Origin: Rhytidiadelphus loreus
Lineage: Eukaryota > Streptophyta > Bryopsida > Hypnales > Hylocomiaceae
Direction of reading: 5' to 3'
Assembly (NCBI GenBank): GCA_947034895.1
Contig: OX344762.1
Coordinates: 51,873,087 to 51,937,086, forward strand
DNA length: 64,000 nucleotides
The translations under genes and the position numbers were made by a program. The notes under the pieces are model-generated. The model searched no databases, was not told the DNA's origin, and saw only the letters and a program-made list of their open reading frames with translations. Positions 24,253 to 36,345 of the stretch are shown piece after piece. How positions within the stretch are numbered: position 1 is the stretch's first letter; each line of letters opens with the position of its first letter.

Positions 24253-27200
24253 TAGTATATACTATATAGGCAAAATTAAGAACATTGCGAAGCTTTTGTT
24301 TTTTGTTTTTCTGATTCATTCCTTGTTTTGAAGGACTACAACATTTAGAGATTGCGTGACCGCAATGGATTTTGGAACAAAAAATCCTAAGTATTTGTTT
24401 GGAGTATGTTGTTGAAAGTAGTCTTCACCAAAGTATTTTCTCTTTGAATTTATTTTAATTCATCATCAAAGAGAGTGCTTGTGGTAATGCAATGGGATCA
24501 GGACGGATGTACTATTTTTATTTTGAACAAAATGGTTGTCCTCTATAATCTTCATTCATTTGATTATTAATTCATATGAACTTGAAGTTCATATGATGTT
24601 CATATTTATATCATTGTATATAATAGAACACTAGCCACTAAGTTTGCAACTAGTGATTGTAAAGGTTCAAATTGTTGAAGCCATTTGGTGAAGTATAGCA
24701 TTCCATCAAAGAAGGAGATCAATTTATTATAGATTTTAGCATTGATTGTAGTCCTTAGAAATGGTTGAAGATCTAAAATGGTTAATAAAATGGTTCATAA
24801 ATTTAAAAGCATGGGCCTTGCGGTGCCACAATGTGGTCTTTGTACATCTTTTACATTATTACCATTCCATAGTCATTGTTTTAAGTGATTACTTTAATTT
24901 ATAAACTGTTTTGGATTCAAATCATGAACACTTTAGATATTCCAACATTTCATCAAAATGTATTATCCAATGATGTTTATTTCTGGGATTGAATGATGGG
25001 GTCTGAATTGGTTAAAGATCTTAGTATACTTATTGACATTAACATTATTCTTATGGCATTAATGTTTGTATCTCAGATTCCATCATTTGGACCAACTCAT
25101 GTAGAAGAGCATGAAATTGACAATAAGACCTTGGTGAGAGCACGTACTACATTACTTCAATCAATTTGAATAACCTTAGAGGATGATCTAATATTACATT
25201 TCATGCTTCCAAGCCTTCCATGCTTTACCCATTTGAATATTTTAACTGAATTTTCAATGTCTAGCATGAGTTCAGGAATCAGGATCCTAGTACACCTATA
25301 TTGACATAGGGGATTCAATCAGAAGCATCAACACCCAACTTAGAGGAGGATAAGCAACCCGAGATTGGTCACACTAATAGTGATGATGAAGAGGAAAATG
25401 AGGATGGTGAAGAAGCAATGGATCAGGAGGTTGATGTTGAAGATGATCTTTGGAGGAAGCAAAAAGTGGACTCCATCACGACCATCAATAGCATGCGATT
25501 GAAGCCTTTACTACTTTCTCGAATTTGTATTCTGCTCTGCCTCTTAACTCCAATGCCTATGGTGAGGCCTACTTTGACCTGTGATCTCATTAAGCTCGAG
25601 CAAGAATTCATCCATGGTTATCGCGATGGGGCTTGTGTCTTTTATGTTTCAACTACAAATGAGAGAGGGGATATGCAATTGATGACACCGGAAGACCATG
25701 CATCCCTAAGTCCATTGTGGAAAGAAGAGGTGGTGAAGTTTGAAGCATTTCTAGACTATACACCACAGCTTAGGCGTCTTAAGAACTTGAAGTTCTTTAT
25801 TTGTGATGGTAATCACCGTCACATTGCTTGGATGTCTCACATCACGAGACTCCACAACAAAGATCCATCTTGGCATATCAAGGTGGATTGCATTTTACTT
25901 GAGACAAAAGGCCATACGGGTGCGGTTATGCAAGCAATGCATGATATCAATAAGTAAGTGTGTATATACAACATTTTCATTTTCATATAATTTTGCATTT
26001 ATAAATGCATTGTATTATTGTTCAATATCTTCAATAATATTTATTTGTTTTGTATTGTTTTACAGGCACATTGAAGACTCTCATGTCAAAACAAAACTCG
26101 TTCACATTTTGTATCAGATCCAAAAGTATGGAGTGATGCCATTAAAAGAATTCAAGGAACTTCTTAGTGATTCCGAATATGTAAAGTGCCAACAAAATTC
26201 AAAGAAGACATGGTATTCAATGCCATTGGAGGTTTTCACTTCGTTTATCTTTCGGGTATGTCTTGGAAAGTATTCTTCAATTTTTTTAATTTTCAGATGA
26301 GGCTTTTTAAATGTTTTTATTTCTTTTGTATCTTCAATTGTGTTGTGGTGCATTTTTGTAGCATGAGATTACTGCTGCAACAGATGCGGCCGTGAGAGTA
26401 TACCACAAATGTACCCCAGACGGAGAGGTGGATGAAGCTGGAGCAGTGATGGTTATGCGGAAGGGGGCAAGGGATAAGACCTCCAATTTGTATTACAAGC
26501 TTGCAAAAATGGTGGCGGTGGCAAATCTAACTTCTAGTCCACACTGGCTTGAAGAGGTAAGGGTCCAAATCAAATTTGAGGAATTTTTTATGCCAAACCA
26601 AGTTTATATTCATTGTCTATGCTTGAAATTCTAAATTCTAAATAAATTCATATTTTTTGTATTGCAGATTGAGAGGCATTGGACTTTAAATGTTGAGCCA
26701 GAGTTGACTCTTGATATTTGATAAACTTCAGCTTATCTCAAATTCTAGTGCAAAAGCTATTTACAAAGTAAGGTGGTTGAAATGGTGGAATTTGTCCACC
26801 CATTCTCGTGAAGCAAAGAAGTTTCCTCCAAAGCCAATGAACGACGACAAGCTCACTGCCTTTCTTCACAAGGCAATGTGGTAGACAGGAATGAGTTTAG
26901 AACTTACTCCAACATCCTCCATGCTTTGTCTTTGACATTCAATGTTCATTTCATTTGAATTTATTTATTTTTTGGTAATTTTGTATTTTTTTGCAGATTG
27001 AAGAGGCCATGGTTGAGGCTGTAGACATGATAATCTGTAGGGACAATTTGACAGTAGACATGCAAAGTCCTCTTGAGCCTGAAACGGCAACAAATTATGT
27101 TAAAGGATGGCGCATGAAGATTTGGGATCAGGCATTCCACAGTGATCTAACTCGCAAAGGTCATTTCAAGAAAGGAGACAATTTCAGAAAATTCAGTGGT

Positions 27201-29525
27201 AATGACAACATGATAAAACGCGTTGTTTTTAGGTACAATTAATTATCATTTACTATCTTTGAATATATTGCCAAAATTAAATCTTTCATTTTATATGACC
27301 GTGATCTCTAATATTGATCTTCACTTCCTTCATTAGGTACTTCAAGTTAGAGTTATACAACAAGAAGGCCATCTCCAAACATGAGTTGCCTCCATTCTTG
27401 AACACATGGATTGATCGAGGGTCTTCTGAGTGCATATTCTCATTGAACCAATTGAAGACCTGGACAACCACACATCTAAACGGTTGTGGATGGTATCTAG
27501 AGTGTGAGCCCACGTTTACACCACCTACAGAGGTTGTACTGCAACAAAGTCTTCAAACAATGGGGGCTACTGATGTTGTGTTAGAGGAGTACGCAAACTT
27601 GGAGGAATCTGCAAAGCAGAAGGCCATTTTGAAGCGTCAAAAAGAAGATCAAAAGAAAGAGGAAAAACTTGTGAAGGACACATAAAAAGCCAATTGCAAG
27701 GGAGACGGAGAAGAAATTGAAGGCGGCTACAAAGGCTGCAAAGAAAGAGGCTCAGAAGTTAAAGGGAAAGAAGGCACTTGTTTCAAAGGTTCTTGCATCA
27801 TCAGTGGATAACACCTTGGTAGTATAAGGTCTACCAACCATGGCTAAGATTCCACCTCCCTGTATACGTTGTTGATTGAAGAGGTCCTCACTCGTGGACC
27901 TTTGCCAAAGACTAAGGAGGCTACGCTTGTTGTTTCTATAGTGGAGTTGATTATAAATACGAATGTCGAGGTAGTTCTTGGCAGCATGAGCGGTTCAACT
28001 CCAACAGAATACACACGCATCTTGGACTTCTCTCGACATGTACTTCTAACAAAATTCAAATGAAGTAACACAATGTATGAGAATGAATGGTCATCTTTGT
28101 AGATTGTCATGGTAATTGTAATTAATTGATATTTACATTGTTTTGTAGAACGCATCAAAGCGAGGGAGGGCTTACCGTGGAGTGGTTGATAAGCACCCCG
28201 GCTTCGACCTCATTTTGGTGGACATGCCCAAGGGTCTTCCAGTTCCTGGTGTGAGTGAGCCAAAATCGAGCATTCCACAATGGAATGCTCTACCAGACTC
28301 GTAATTGCAACCACTTTTTGAGTTTGTTGATAATCATCTCCATGATGATGGCGCCTTCATTGTCATTCACCCTCAAAGTACAAAGGCAAAGACAACAATT
28401 CTTCAACATTGCAATGCATACTCTTTCAAGAAGAAGAAAGACTGGTGGGGCATGAATCGACTATATTTGACAAACCCCTTAGACATGGGAAAACCAATAA
28501 GAAACTTTATTTTCTCCATAATTCCTTGTTGAACTTACAAGTCTTGATATTTCCTTAAGAACTTGTAATATTAACTCTAAATTCCTAATGCAAACTCTAC
28601 AATTTGGAATTATTCTACTAGTTAGGGACCTTGTTGAGATTCCAGCTTCAAAATTTGACTTCCAGCAAATCCCCGACCTCAAATTTTGTGGCGTTGATGT
28701 CAATCAAGATGACATTTTGCAAAACATTACGTCTACTGAAGACTTGGCCATGAATGGCAACAGTCCATGGCGTGGTCCTCGAGAGAAGAGCCATTTGTTA
28801 ATGAATATGTTGATTGAGTCATGCACGTTGCAAGGAGATGTTTTTTATTCTACTGCAAGCACGGGTTCTCTTTACTTTTATCTTCTATGAATTCTTAAGT
28901 TTTAGCATATTTTCATGTGTAGCTATAATGTACATGATGTCAACTTTGTCTAAATTGAAATAATTTGTTTTGATGCAAGTGCCTCTATCCATGCATGTTG
29001 ATCTTCTGGTCGCCACATCGTTGATCTTGAGGAAGATGAGGGCATCTTTAAGGCCATATTGGCACCACTGATACGTCCTTCATCATCTGTTGCGGTTACT
29101 ACAATACCAGTGGTCCAAGACTTGGGTGATTTCGACGAAGAGCTTTGTGTTGTAGAACCCATCAAGAAGAAATCACAATTTAGTACGTAAGTCAACCTTA
29201 GACTTTTCATTTGATTAAGTTATAAATTTATAAATTTATATTGCAATTTGACTAAATTTTTTTGTCTTTGTCCTTTAGATCTGTGAGGTGAAACTCCCAG
29301 TTGCACTTGCCATTTTTTGGTAGACCCGAATTCTTTCCAAGTCCAAAGAAGTCTTTTGCCTTGCTAGTTTATGCTGAGGACTTGGCTCAAGCATTCAAAG
29401 TTCATGGCAGCACACATAATTTGTCCCATCATCAAAGAGCAGACCCTCGTATTTTGGATTATGTTGATGTGAAGGCAATTTCTTTAGATGGAGAGTCAGT
29501 AACGGACTCTTCTGCTAGTTCTTAA

Positions 29526-30257
29526 TTTGGAGGTGTTTAGTTTGATTTGGATTGGATTTGTAGTCTCCAAATTGGATTTATGTTCTTCATGACAATATAT
29601 TAGTGATTTGCATTGCTATAGATTAGATTGGATTTTCTATATTACACTATTATTTTTTTAATTCTTGAACGTAACTAATTCTTCTTTTATTTTCTTAGTT
29701 CTTGTATTGTATCTCATGATTTTATTCTACTCAAATTCATATATTTTCTTACAAAGACATTACTTATAAGTAAAATCATTACTTTTTTCCAATCCTTTAG
29801 TTTCAAATTATACAAAAATCTTTGCCCTCAACCTCAGTCTAATATCCATAGTCATAGGTAATAGACAAAAAATGCAAGGCTCATCAGTTCATGGGCTCAT
29901 GGGCTCTGTCTCACATACTAGCAACCTTGACCCACGGCCATAGGTCCTCACCTATTTTTTAACCAAAAAAAGTTCTTGCTCACACCCTCACGCTTACAGG
30001 CTCGCACACTAGCAACCCTGGACCAAATGCTATAATAGTACGTGACATACCTATTTTGGTTCTATACTCTTTGTGGGCTTTTTGTATAATATCATGCCTT
30101 AATTTGCAACAAACTAAAAAAAGAAAACCTATGAATCCCAAGTGACGAATTCGGAGCTCACAGACCCACATGGATTAATATTTTTGAATTTCTTGCCATA
30201 TAGTGTAAAAATCAATTTAGCAACTTCTCTAATTAGAAATTCAATAACAAACTTTGA
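29526..30257. other. Intergenic DNA, no gene seen
   Basis: Contains two CACA(T)ACTAGCAACC motifs near 29,913 and 30,006, the second inside the stretch related to 13,230-13,300. No coding sequence recognised. Confidence 0.4.
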
Positions 30258-30937
30258 TCCCTAGAATCCTAGATGCCCAAGGCCTGTTTTAAGCTTTTTA
30301 GTATTTGCTCTAAATTGAACAAAATGACAACATTTTGATTAAGTGACTAGGTGTATTAATTTAAAAAAAATTGTAAACGTATAAATTCAAACTAGACATG
30401 TTACAAATCTCATAGGAAACCAAAACACAACAATATCACTTATGGAGTAAAAGATTATAATGTTTGAACATGAGGGTGTTAAAACTACAAAAATGATGTG
30501 GTCTTCCAATCTTCTTTTTACAAGTCAAATTTAAAAAGTTGGTGACCAAAAAAATATGAGGTTAAAGGGCCTAACATGTATAATCCCAATCAATTTATGG
30601 CTTCTTAAAATATATTCTATAATTTTTTTTAAATTTTAAATGAATTTTGAATGTGATTTTTTCTCCAAGATCTAGTGTTTTTGAGGCACATTTTGAAGAG
30701 CTCTCAATGCTACAAGAAGTCAAGATTGCAATGAGTACCCTTGCACAAAGTCTTGAATAGAAAAATCACTATCATTTATTTTTAAGAACAAACTATTGAT
30801 GCTATAACTAGACTTTAAGAAGAACTTTCTAAAAATAGCAACTTGGATACTACTAAAAATAGCAACTTGGTTAGGTTTTATTTAACTTGGTCAAAGTTTT
30901 GCCAACACCAGAATTGGGTGCCTCGGGCATTTAGGGG
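30258..30937 (-). mobile_element. Family Y TTAA-type element, inverted copy of 56,089-56,718
   Basis: In reverse complement it begins CCCCTAAATGCCCGAGGCAC, then GGTGTTGGCA and CCAAGTTGCTATTTTTAGTAG, matching the start of the copy at 56,089. Its other end, ATTTGCTCTAAATTGAACAAA, matches the complement of that copy's end. TTAA flanks the plus-side right end (30,938-30,941); the left flank is TTGA, probably a decayed TTAA. No coding capacity. Confidence 0.75.
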
Positions 30938-30956
30938 TTAAGTGCAAAAAAACCAA

Positions 30957-31215
30957 TCCCACCCGTCCAAATGCCCGTCTATTTTTCCGTCTACACAACC
31001 GTCCAGTTACCCGTCCAGATGCCCATCCATCCCGTGCGTCCACATACCCATCTATCCCGCCCGTCCAGATGTCCGTCGACAGAAGCTCGCATGTCCAGCG
31101 TGTCCGTCCAACGCGTCCGTCGACGAAGAACGTCCATCCATTTCTGTAGTTTTCATCCTCTATCAACGGTTATCGTCCAGATTTCATCCTGACGGACGCT
31201 GGGAATAAATCCGGA
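30957..31215. repeat. CGTCC-rich irregular repeat tract
   Basis: More than a dozen CGTC cores in CCGTCCA, CCGTCTA and CCGTCGAC contexts occur in about 230 bp, interleaved with CCATCCA and CCATCTA. The tract ends with CCGGACGTTTGTCCGGACGT, which has the inverted pair CCGGAC/GTCCGG. It is the most CpG-dense stretch in the repeat zone. The open frames through it on both strands are a by-product of the repeat. Confidence 0.65.
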
Positions 31216-31252
31216 CGTTTGTCCGGACGTGACATGGCGGGGACTACCCAAG

Positions 31253-31383
31253 CGTAGTGTGGATCTCACGGAAGATCTCATTGGGCGACTTCAAAGATCT
31301 AATTTGATTTGCTTGAAGCTCCTAATTGTAGTGAATTTTGTATAATACTCTACAACTATTACTTTTGTGAAGACTTGCAGTAC
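31253..31383 (+). repeat. 131-bp direct repeat, copy 1
   Basis: This copy and the one at 31,709-31,839 are the same length, gap-free and differ at about 10 positions (about 92% identity). Both run from CGTAGTGT to CTTGCAGTAC. The 325-bp spacer holds a readable stretch of about 50 codons around 31,550-31,697 (MECIMDEIAKHLKAKG...KLSAGLNKP) that I do not recognise. Confidence 0.85.
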
Positions 31384-31708
31384 GGCCATAGGTGCATCCA
31401 TCCATGCACGGCCACGGACCGGAGATCCCTAGCACAACATTTGCTGGGGACAGAGGAGGTGGAAATGAGGGATGTGTTGCGCAAACTAGATGTGGATAAT
31501 TTGAGTGTTGATGCACTAATTGTTTTATGGGTAGTGTGCTAGCTCGAGATTCCTGAAAAAATGGAATGTATCATGGATGAAATAGCGAAACACTTAAAAG
31601 CTAAAGGTAAAGAATGGGATTGTGATATGAAAGAGGGCATTCTGGAAAATAGTGTCGAGCAAGTGCTAAAGCTTTCTGCAGGGCTTAATAAGCCTTGATA
31701 GTAACCAA

Positions 31709-31839
31709 CGTAGTGTAGATCTCGCGGAAGATCTCATGGGGCGGCTTCAAAGATCTAATTTGATTTGCTTGAGGCTCCCAATTGTAGTGAATTCTGTATA
31801 ATACTCTGCAACTGTTACTTCTGTGAAGACTTGCAGTAC
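31709..31839 (+). repeat. 131-bp direct repeat, copy 2
   Basis: Second copy of the pair described at 31,253-31,383. It may be a segmental duplication or short terminal repeats of a small element. No terminal TG...CA or tRNA-primer site was noticed. Confidence 0.85.
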
Positions 31840-34451
31840 TGGATAGTTCTCTTTTTGTATCATGTGATAAAATGATGGCATTTTATAGGGAGCTTTGACA
31901 AAATCTAGGATTCACTAAGTCGGTTGTGTTTGCCATTATTTCTATATTTTGGCTCAAATGTTACACTTTCTATCTCAGGTATGTGATTTGATTGGCATTT
32001 TTGTGTCTCATTAAATTTTTCCTCCTATGAGGTCACATTTGCTTGCCTAATTGATCAATTTAATTTCTAATGATATTTGTAATCCCTAACTATGAGACTT
32101 CTACACTCCAATTGTTGCTCTTCAATGTAAGTTGCGATCATGCCCTGTTTTACTAATTTTGCGTTACTTAAGCTTTGCCGAGGTTGTTAGGATGTGGATG
32201 TTTTTTTTTTGAATGGATTGAAAACGAGAGAAAGTGGCTTGAAAATGAGAGCCGTCTTCAGACCAGCAACCTGGCTTGCAAATGGAAAAAGCAGCCCTGA
32301 CTTGCTTGATTGCTTCCAGCTTTGATTGTTTGGTTTGCTAAGTTTCTTCGAGTTCTTCAACTTCTGTATGAGGTTGGCCTTGTTTTGTTTTTTAATTTTC
32401 TATACGCTCTACTCACTCTTCCAACTCGACACTAGTGTAGCATCTTTTGTTGTGGAGAATGTAGAAACCCTATATTTTTTCCTAGGACACAATTGTGTTA
32501 TGAAATTCATAGAATGATTTCAATGACTTTTAGAAACCTAAGAGTTGTCTTTAGAAACCTAAGAGCTTTTGGTCAATGTTAAGGTTTTGAGGTGCCGCGC
32601 GAGGGAAGGTCTCATTTTGAGTTCATTCTTGAGGATGTAGGTGACAAAACTTAGTGTACACTTTGTGTCGTTGATGCTCTTGCTTCGCGACGGAGAAACA
32701 ACTTTGCGAAAATTATCTGCTCAGTTGAAGCTCGAAGGCCATGTGCGTTTGAGAATTTTCTAAAGCATAACTCACGGAGACACGTTATCCAACAGTGTAA
32801 TCCATGGGTGCATGCCTCTATTTGTGTGAAACTCTGTTTTAGGCTTTGCTGTTTCATGAATTAGGTTTACGAGATGTCCGTCCAGCCGGAGAGAAGACAA
32901 TGTACGTTCTGCAAGGCTGGCTGCAATGCTATGAAGATTTGGAAAATGCCACATTGAAATGCCACATTCTGGGATTTTTCAGGTTGAATGTTAATCTGCT
33001 GCACGTGATTTGTGTGTGGATATTTTGAAGCCAAAAAACTAGGAACTTTTTCAAGTTGATACTTTTAGATACATTTCTCATGTTGGTTAGCATACATCAT
33101 CAAGCTAGTCATCGAAGTTTTGTGTTGTGTACAATGTTGTCACACTCTACAGCTTGAATTAGCAAAAGTGCAAGGAAAAGATACGTCTAAGATTAAGAGA
33201 GTCTGCCATCTGCAAAAGATCATGCTCATTCTTATCTTTTGGAGGACGTCAAGATGGTATACTTGTTGTTCAAAGCTTTGACTTGCCTCTTCCTAGAATC
33301 TTTATTTTAGTTTCTATATTTCAGTAGGTTGAGGTCCATGTGACTTGATGATGGTCTCTCATTATTTCTCAGTATGCCAGCTGTTTTCTTTGATTTAATT
33401 TGAAGGTTGAGGTTGTTCGGTTGAGTTGCCTCTTAACTGCATATTGAATTTAATTTATGTGATCGTTTAAATGTTTAATGTGTCATAGGAAATTGGACAA
33501 GAAGAGTCAACTGCAGAGTCAGGAGCAGTGTTTTATTTTCATTGATTTGCAACCAAATTGCACTAGATTTTTTTGGCTGGCACCAGGCCTTTGTAAAAAA
33601 AACAAGGAAATTCCAATCAAAATTGCCTAGAGGAGGTTATGGTCTTATGTCTCGACACGAGTTCCACGCGAAACAGTCTTCTGTGCTAGGGTTTTGTCGC
33701 CAGCGCAACAAACTGGGGGACTTTCACTAATTTGGCATCACAGCTGCTTGCACTCCAATCTGTCCTTTCCATAACGGCTCTCGCGCCACCTTACTGATAG
33801 GAGTGATTGTTGTGGAGCCACCTTTTCTCCCTCAGTGAATTGCCTAAGCGCTACCTTCACTCTTGCAATTAATCTCTTGTAGCCCACTCCACGATGCTAC
33901 ACTTGCGTATAGAGGCAGCCAAGGATTTTGCTTAGGGCATTTACAGCCAATTCTTCAATTGTAGTAGTGGTTTAGGCTGATTGTGTCGCCACATTGATTT
34001 CCACTTCCTTCAGTTTCTTGTAGGTGTATGTGCATTATCTCCATGTAATTGGAATAATGTTTGCCTTCATGGATGCAACCATGGAGTGTTTTGGTGTAGG
34101 GTGGGGTTGCATTGATCAGGAAGGGTGGACTTTACAATTGCCGAGCGAGGATGCACAATATCCTTTTCTGATTGAACTTTGTGTTTGTGGTATTGCATCG
34201 CTAGGGTTTGGGTTTGGGGCTTTCTGTCTAGTGCATTTCTCCGTTGGAGTTGGGGATTTCGGCTCTTCCAATTTGATCTTACATGTATGCTCAATTCATT
34301 GGGGTTAGAGAATTGAGGTTTCCAAATTCACTTGTGTTATTTTGTTGGGGTTGGGTGCCTGGGGTTCCAATTTTTTCTTGTACTACTCTACCGGGGTTGG
34401 AGGCTTTGGCTTCCAAAATTGGATTTTGTCGCTATATTGTTTGGTGGAGCG
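31840..34451 (+). other. Upstream flank of the hAT relic; scattered possible exon fragments
   Basis: Several GC-richer patches look exon-like but broken, for example 32,590-32,760 (HFEFILEDVGDKT, then ASRRRNNFAKIICSVEARRP after a stop) and 32,846-32,990. I recognise no family. The G-rich stretch at about 34,020-34,450 leads into the ATG at 34,452 and could be the leader or promoter of the hAT gene. Confidence 0.35.
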
Positions 34452-35874
34452 ATGACGGACTCTCCTTCCGCGCCTAAGAACATTGGTTTTGCCAGCGCGG
34501 CCGCTGCCACACACAAAAGTATTCTGGCTGACAGAAGGAAGCGGAAGCTTGAAAGATTGCAACATGAGGCGAAGGTGGCCAAATGAAAGGCACAAGCGTC
34601 AAAGCAAGCCCTGGAATTGGAGGCGCGCAAGAGAGCAAAAACTGCCCGAACAATGCGCAGTTATTTCACGTCCTCAAGGAATTCCCAAAATCAAGGTCCC
34701 CTAGAAAGCAACGCAATGGAGTTCCTTAGCTCTGAAGCAGGAAACAAGTATTCTCAGTCCCCGAGTACCGAAATTTTTCTATCGTGCCCCGACATCGTCC
34801 ATGTCTTTGACAATGAAGACAACAGCTTGGGTGATGAAGATGATCCAGACTTGAGCGCAAATGAAATGGTCAACTCCGACGACGAAGCTTTCATGGACCC
34901 ACCAACCCATGGCCGTAACAAGCGAAAGAGTGGTCATCTGGCGCTGAAAGGTGCAAAAGATGTAGGTCCCTCTTCCAGCACGATGAAGCAATTGAAGAAA
35001 AACTGTGAACGATCCCGCAAGTTCCATAGTGAGTGGGCAACAAAGGAGCCCTGGAGCAAGGTTGTGTTGGCTGAAGACGGCGTCATGCAATCTGTGCTTT
35101 GCAAGCCATGTTCTCTTGTTTGTGGCAAATCGATTCAAATGGCTCCTAAGTGGAACACTATCTCGAAGCATGGGCAACGTGATATTCACAAGAAATGCAT
35201 GATTTTGTTTGCTGCTTAGGGGCCTCTATTTGTAACAGAGCAAATTCAAGGTTGTACCATGGCAAAATCACGGAGGAAACGTGTGCAATTCTCTACTTTG
35301 TTCCAATTGCTTGCGAGAGGTAGACCAAGGATTGAATTTGAGGCCTGCTTTGAATTATATGATTTCCTTGGCGTTCCAGAGTTCCCTCGCAAGCATTGGG
35401 ATGACGGATCCAATTGGATAATGGCCGAACACCTCTATGACTTTGTGAAACAAAAAATAAAACATTTGGTATCTATTGCACCTTTCTTTGCTTTGCACTA
35501 GTAGAAAACAGGGTCAAATGTGACCAGTGAAGAAATGACTGGTGACTAAAAAGCTACTGAAAAATGATTCCCAGTCATTGAAATGGCGCCAAAGCTGACG
35601 TATCAAGGGCCACAATCATTTAGAAGTCACTTCCTACATTACTGGATGGACTTCTAGATGAAATCGACGACCAAAATTGGTATCATCTGTAGTTAAGTCT
35701 GTGTTCTATGGCCTTGTTGCTAATGTAGTTTTTGTTGAGTCATATTTGAGTTGTGCTGTCATAAAATGAACCCAATATATGACTACGGTAGAACAGAGGA
35801 AATCAATGACTATTAACCCCTCACCACCGAAGGGGACGAAAAGTGTTCTCACATAGTCTAGCAGTCCAATTCAA

Positions 35875-36345
35875 AGTGTTGTAACTTTTGCATCCAATGT
35901 CTGAATTCAATAAAACTTGTTGGGAAAGTTGCGCATACTAGTCTAGTCTGTGTGGTAAAATTTTCAGATCAATTTTCATACCAAGATGTACAGACTTTTT
36001 GGAAGCCAATCGAAGTTCACAGGTTCAATTTGCATTTTGATGGCTGCAACTTCAAGGGCTTGTATCTTCTTCATCCAATGTCCGTTTTCAATCAAATTTG
36101 TTGGATTATGTTCTAATTAAAGTCTAGTTATTGTGTTAAGACTTTCATGTCAATCCAAGTTGTTTTGAATGTTTGGGAGCAATTCAAAGTTCAAAATCCA
36201 GACATTTTTGGAATATAGTGAATTTCAACGGCTTATTTCTTCTTCATACAGTGTCCGATTCCAATAATTGTTTTTGAAAAAGTTGCGCATACTAGTCTTT
36301 TCTGTGTGGTTAAAATTTCATATCAATCCAAAAAGTTATGATTGA
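35875..36345. repeat. Three diverged tandem units of about 170-180 bp in CACTA-2
   Basis: Units begin near 35,880, 36,059 and 36,230. Each holds CATCCAATGTC or a variant and AATCAA/AATAA, followed by a TCTAGT...GTGTGGTTAAAATTT-like segment. Units 1 and 3 share GTTGCGCATACTAGTCT. They are old internal duplications. Confidence 0.7.

Larger units (their letters stand above)
23051..29525 (+). pseudogene. ParB/Srx-like plus N4/N6 DNA-methyltransferase-like gene, intron-containing, broken
   Basis: Likely exons: 23,051-23,161 (ATG, basic MDQRWLTRSAAKKRN, donor GTAAGT), 25,077-25,133, 25,265-25,953, 26,066-26,255, 26,362-26,556, 26,668-about 26,884, 26,997-27,232, 27,337-about 27,810, 28,149-about 28,495, about 28,622-28,860, about 28,980-29,190 and about 29,280-29,525. 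Most junctions show GT-AG and keep phase. Exon 25,265-25,953 has an acidic stretch and then FFICDGNHRHIAWM, the DGNHR signature of ParB/sulfiredoxin-like folds. A Lys-rich linker follows. The C-terminal part reads FDLILVDMPKG (position of the DPPY-type motif), DDGAFIVIHP, REKSHLLMNMLIESCTLQGD, TASTG (AdoMet loop) and SSGRHIVDLEEDEGIF, the motif order of N4/N6 amino-methyltransferases. Stops at 25,307, 26,719, 28,302 and 28,999, plus frameshifts near 26,720 and 27,685, indicate a dead copy. The function of the intact form is unknown. Confidence 0.62.

Noticed and set aside
30942..31208. Pro/Ser-rich frame in the CGTCC tract
   Set aside because: Open on several frames because of the repeat; no start context or homology.
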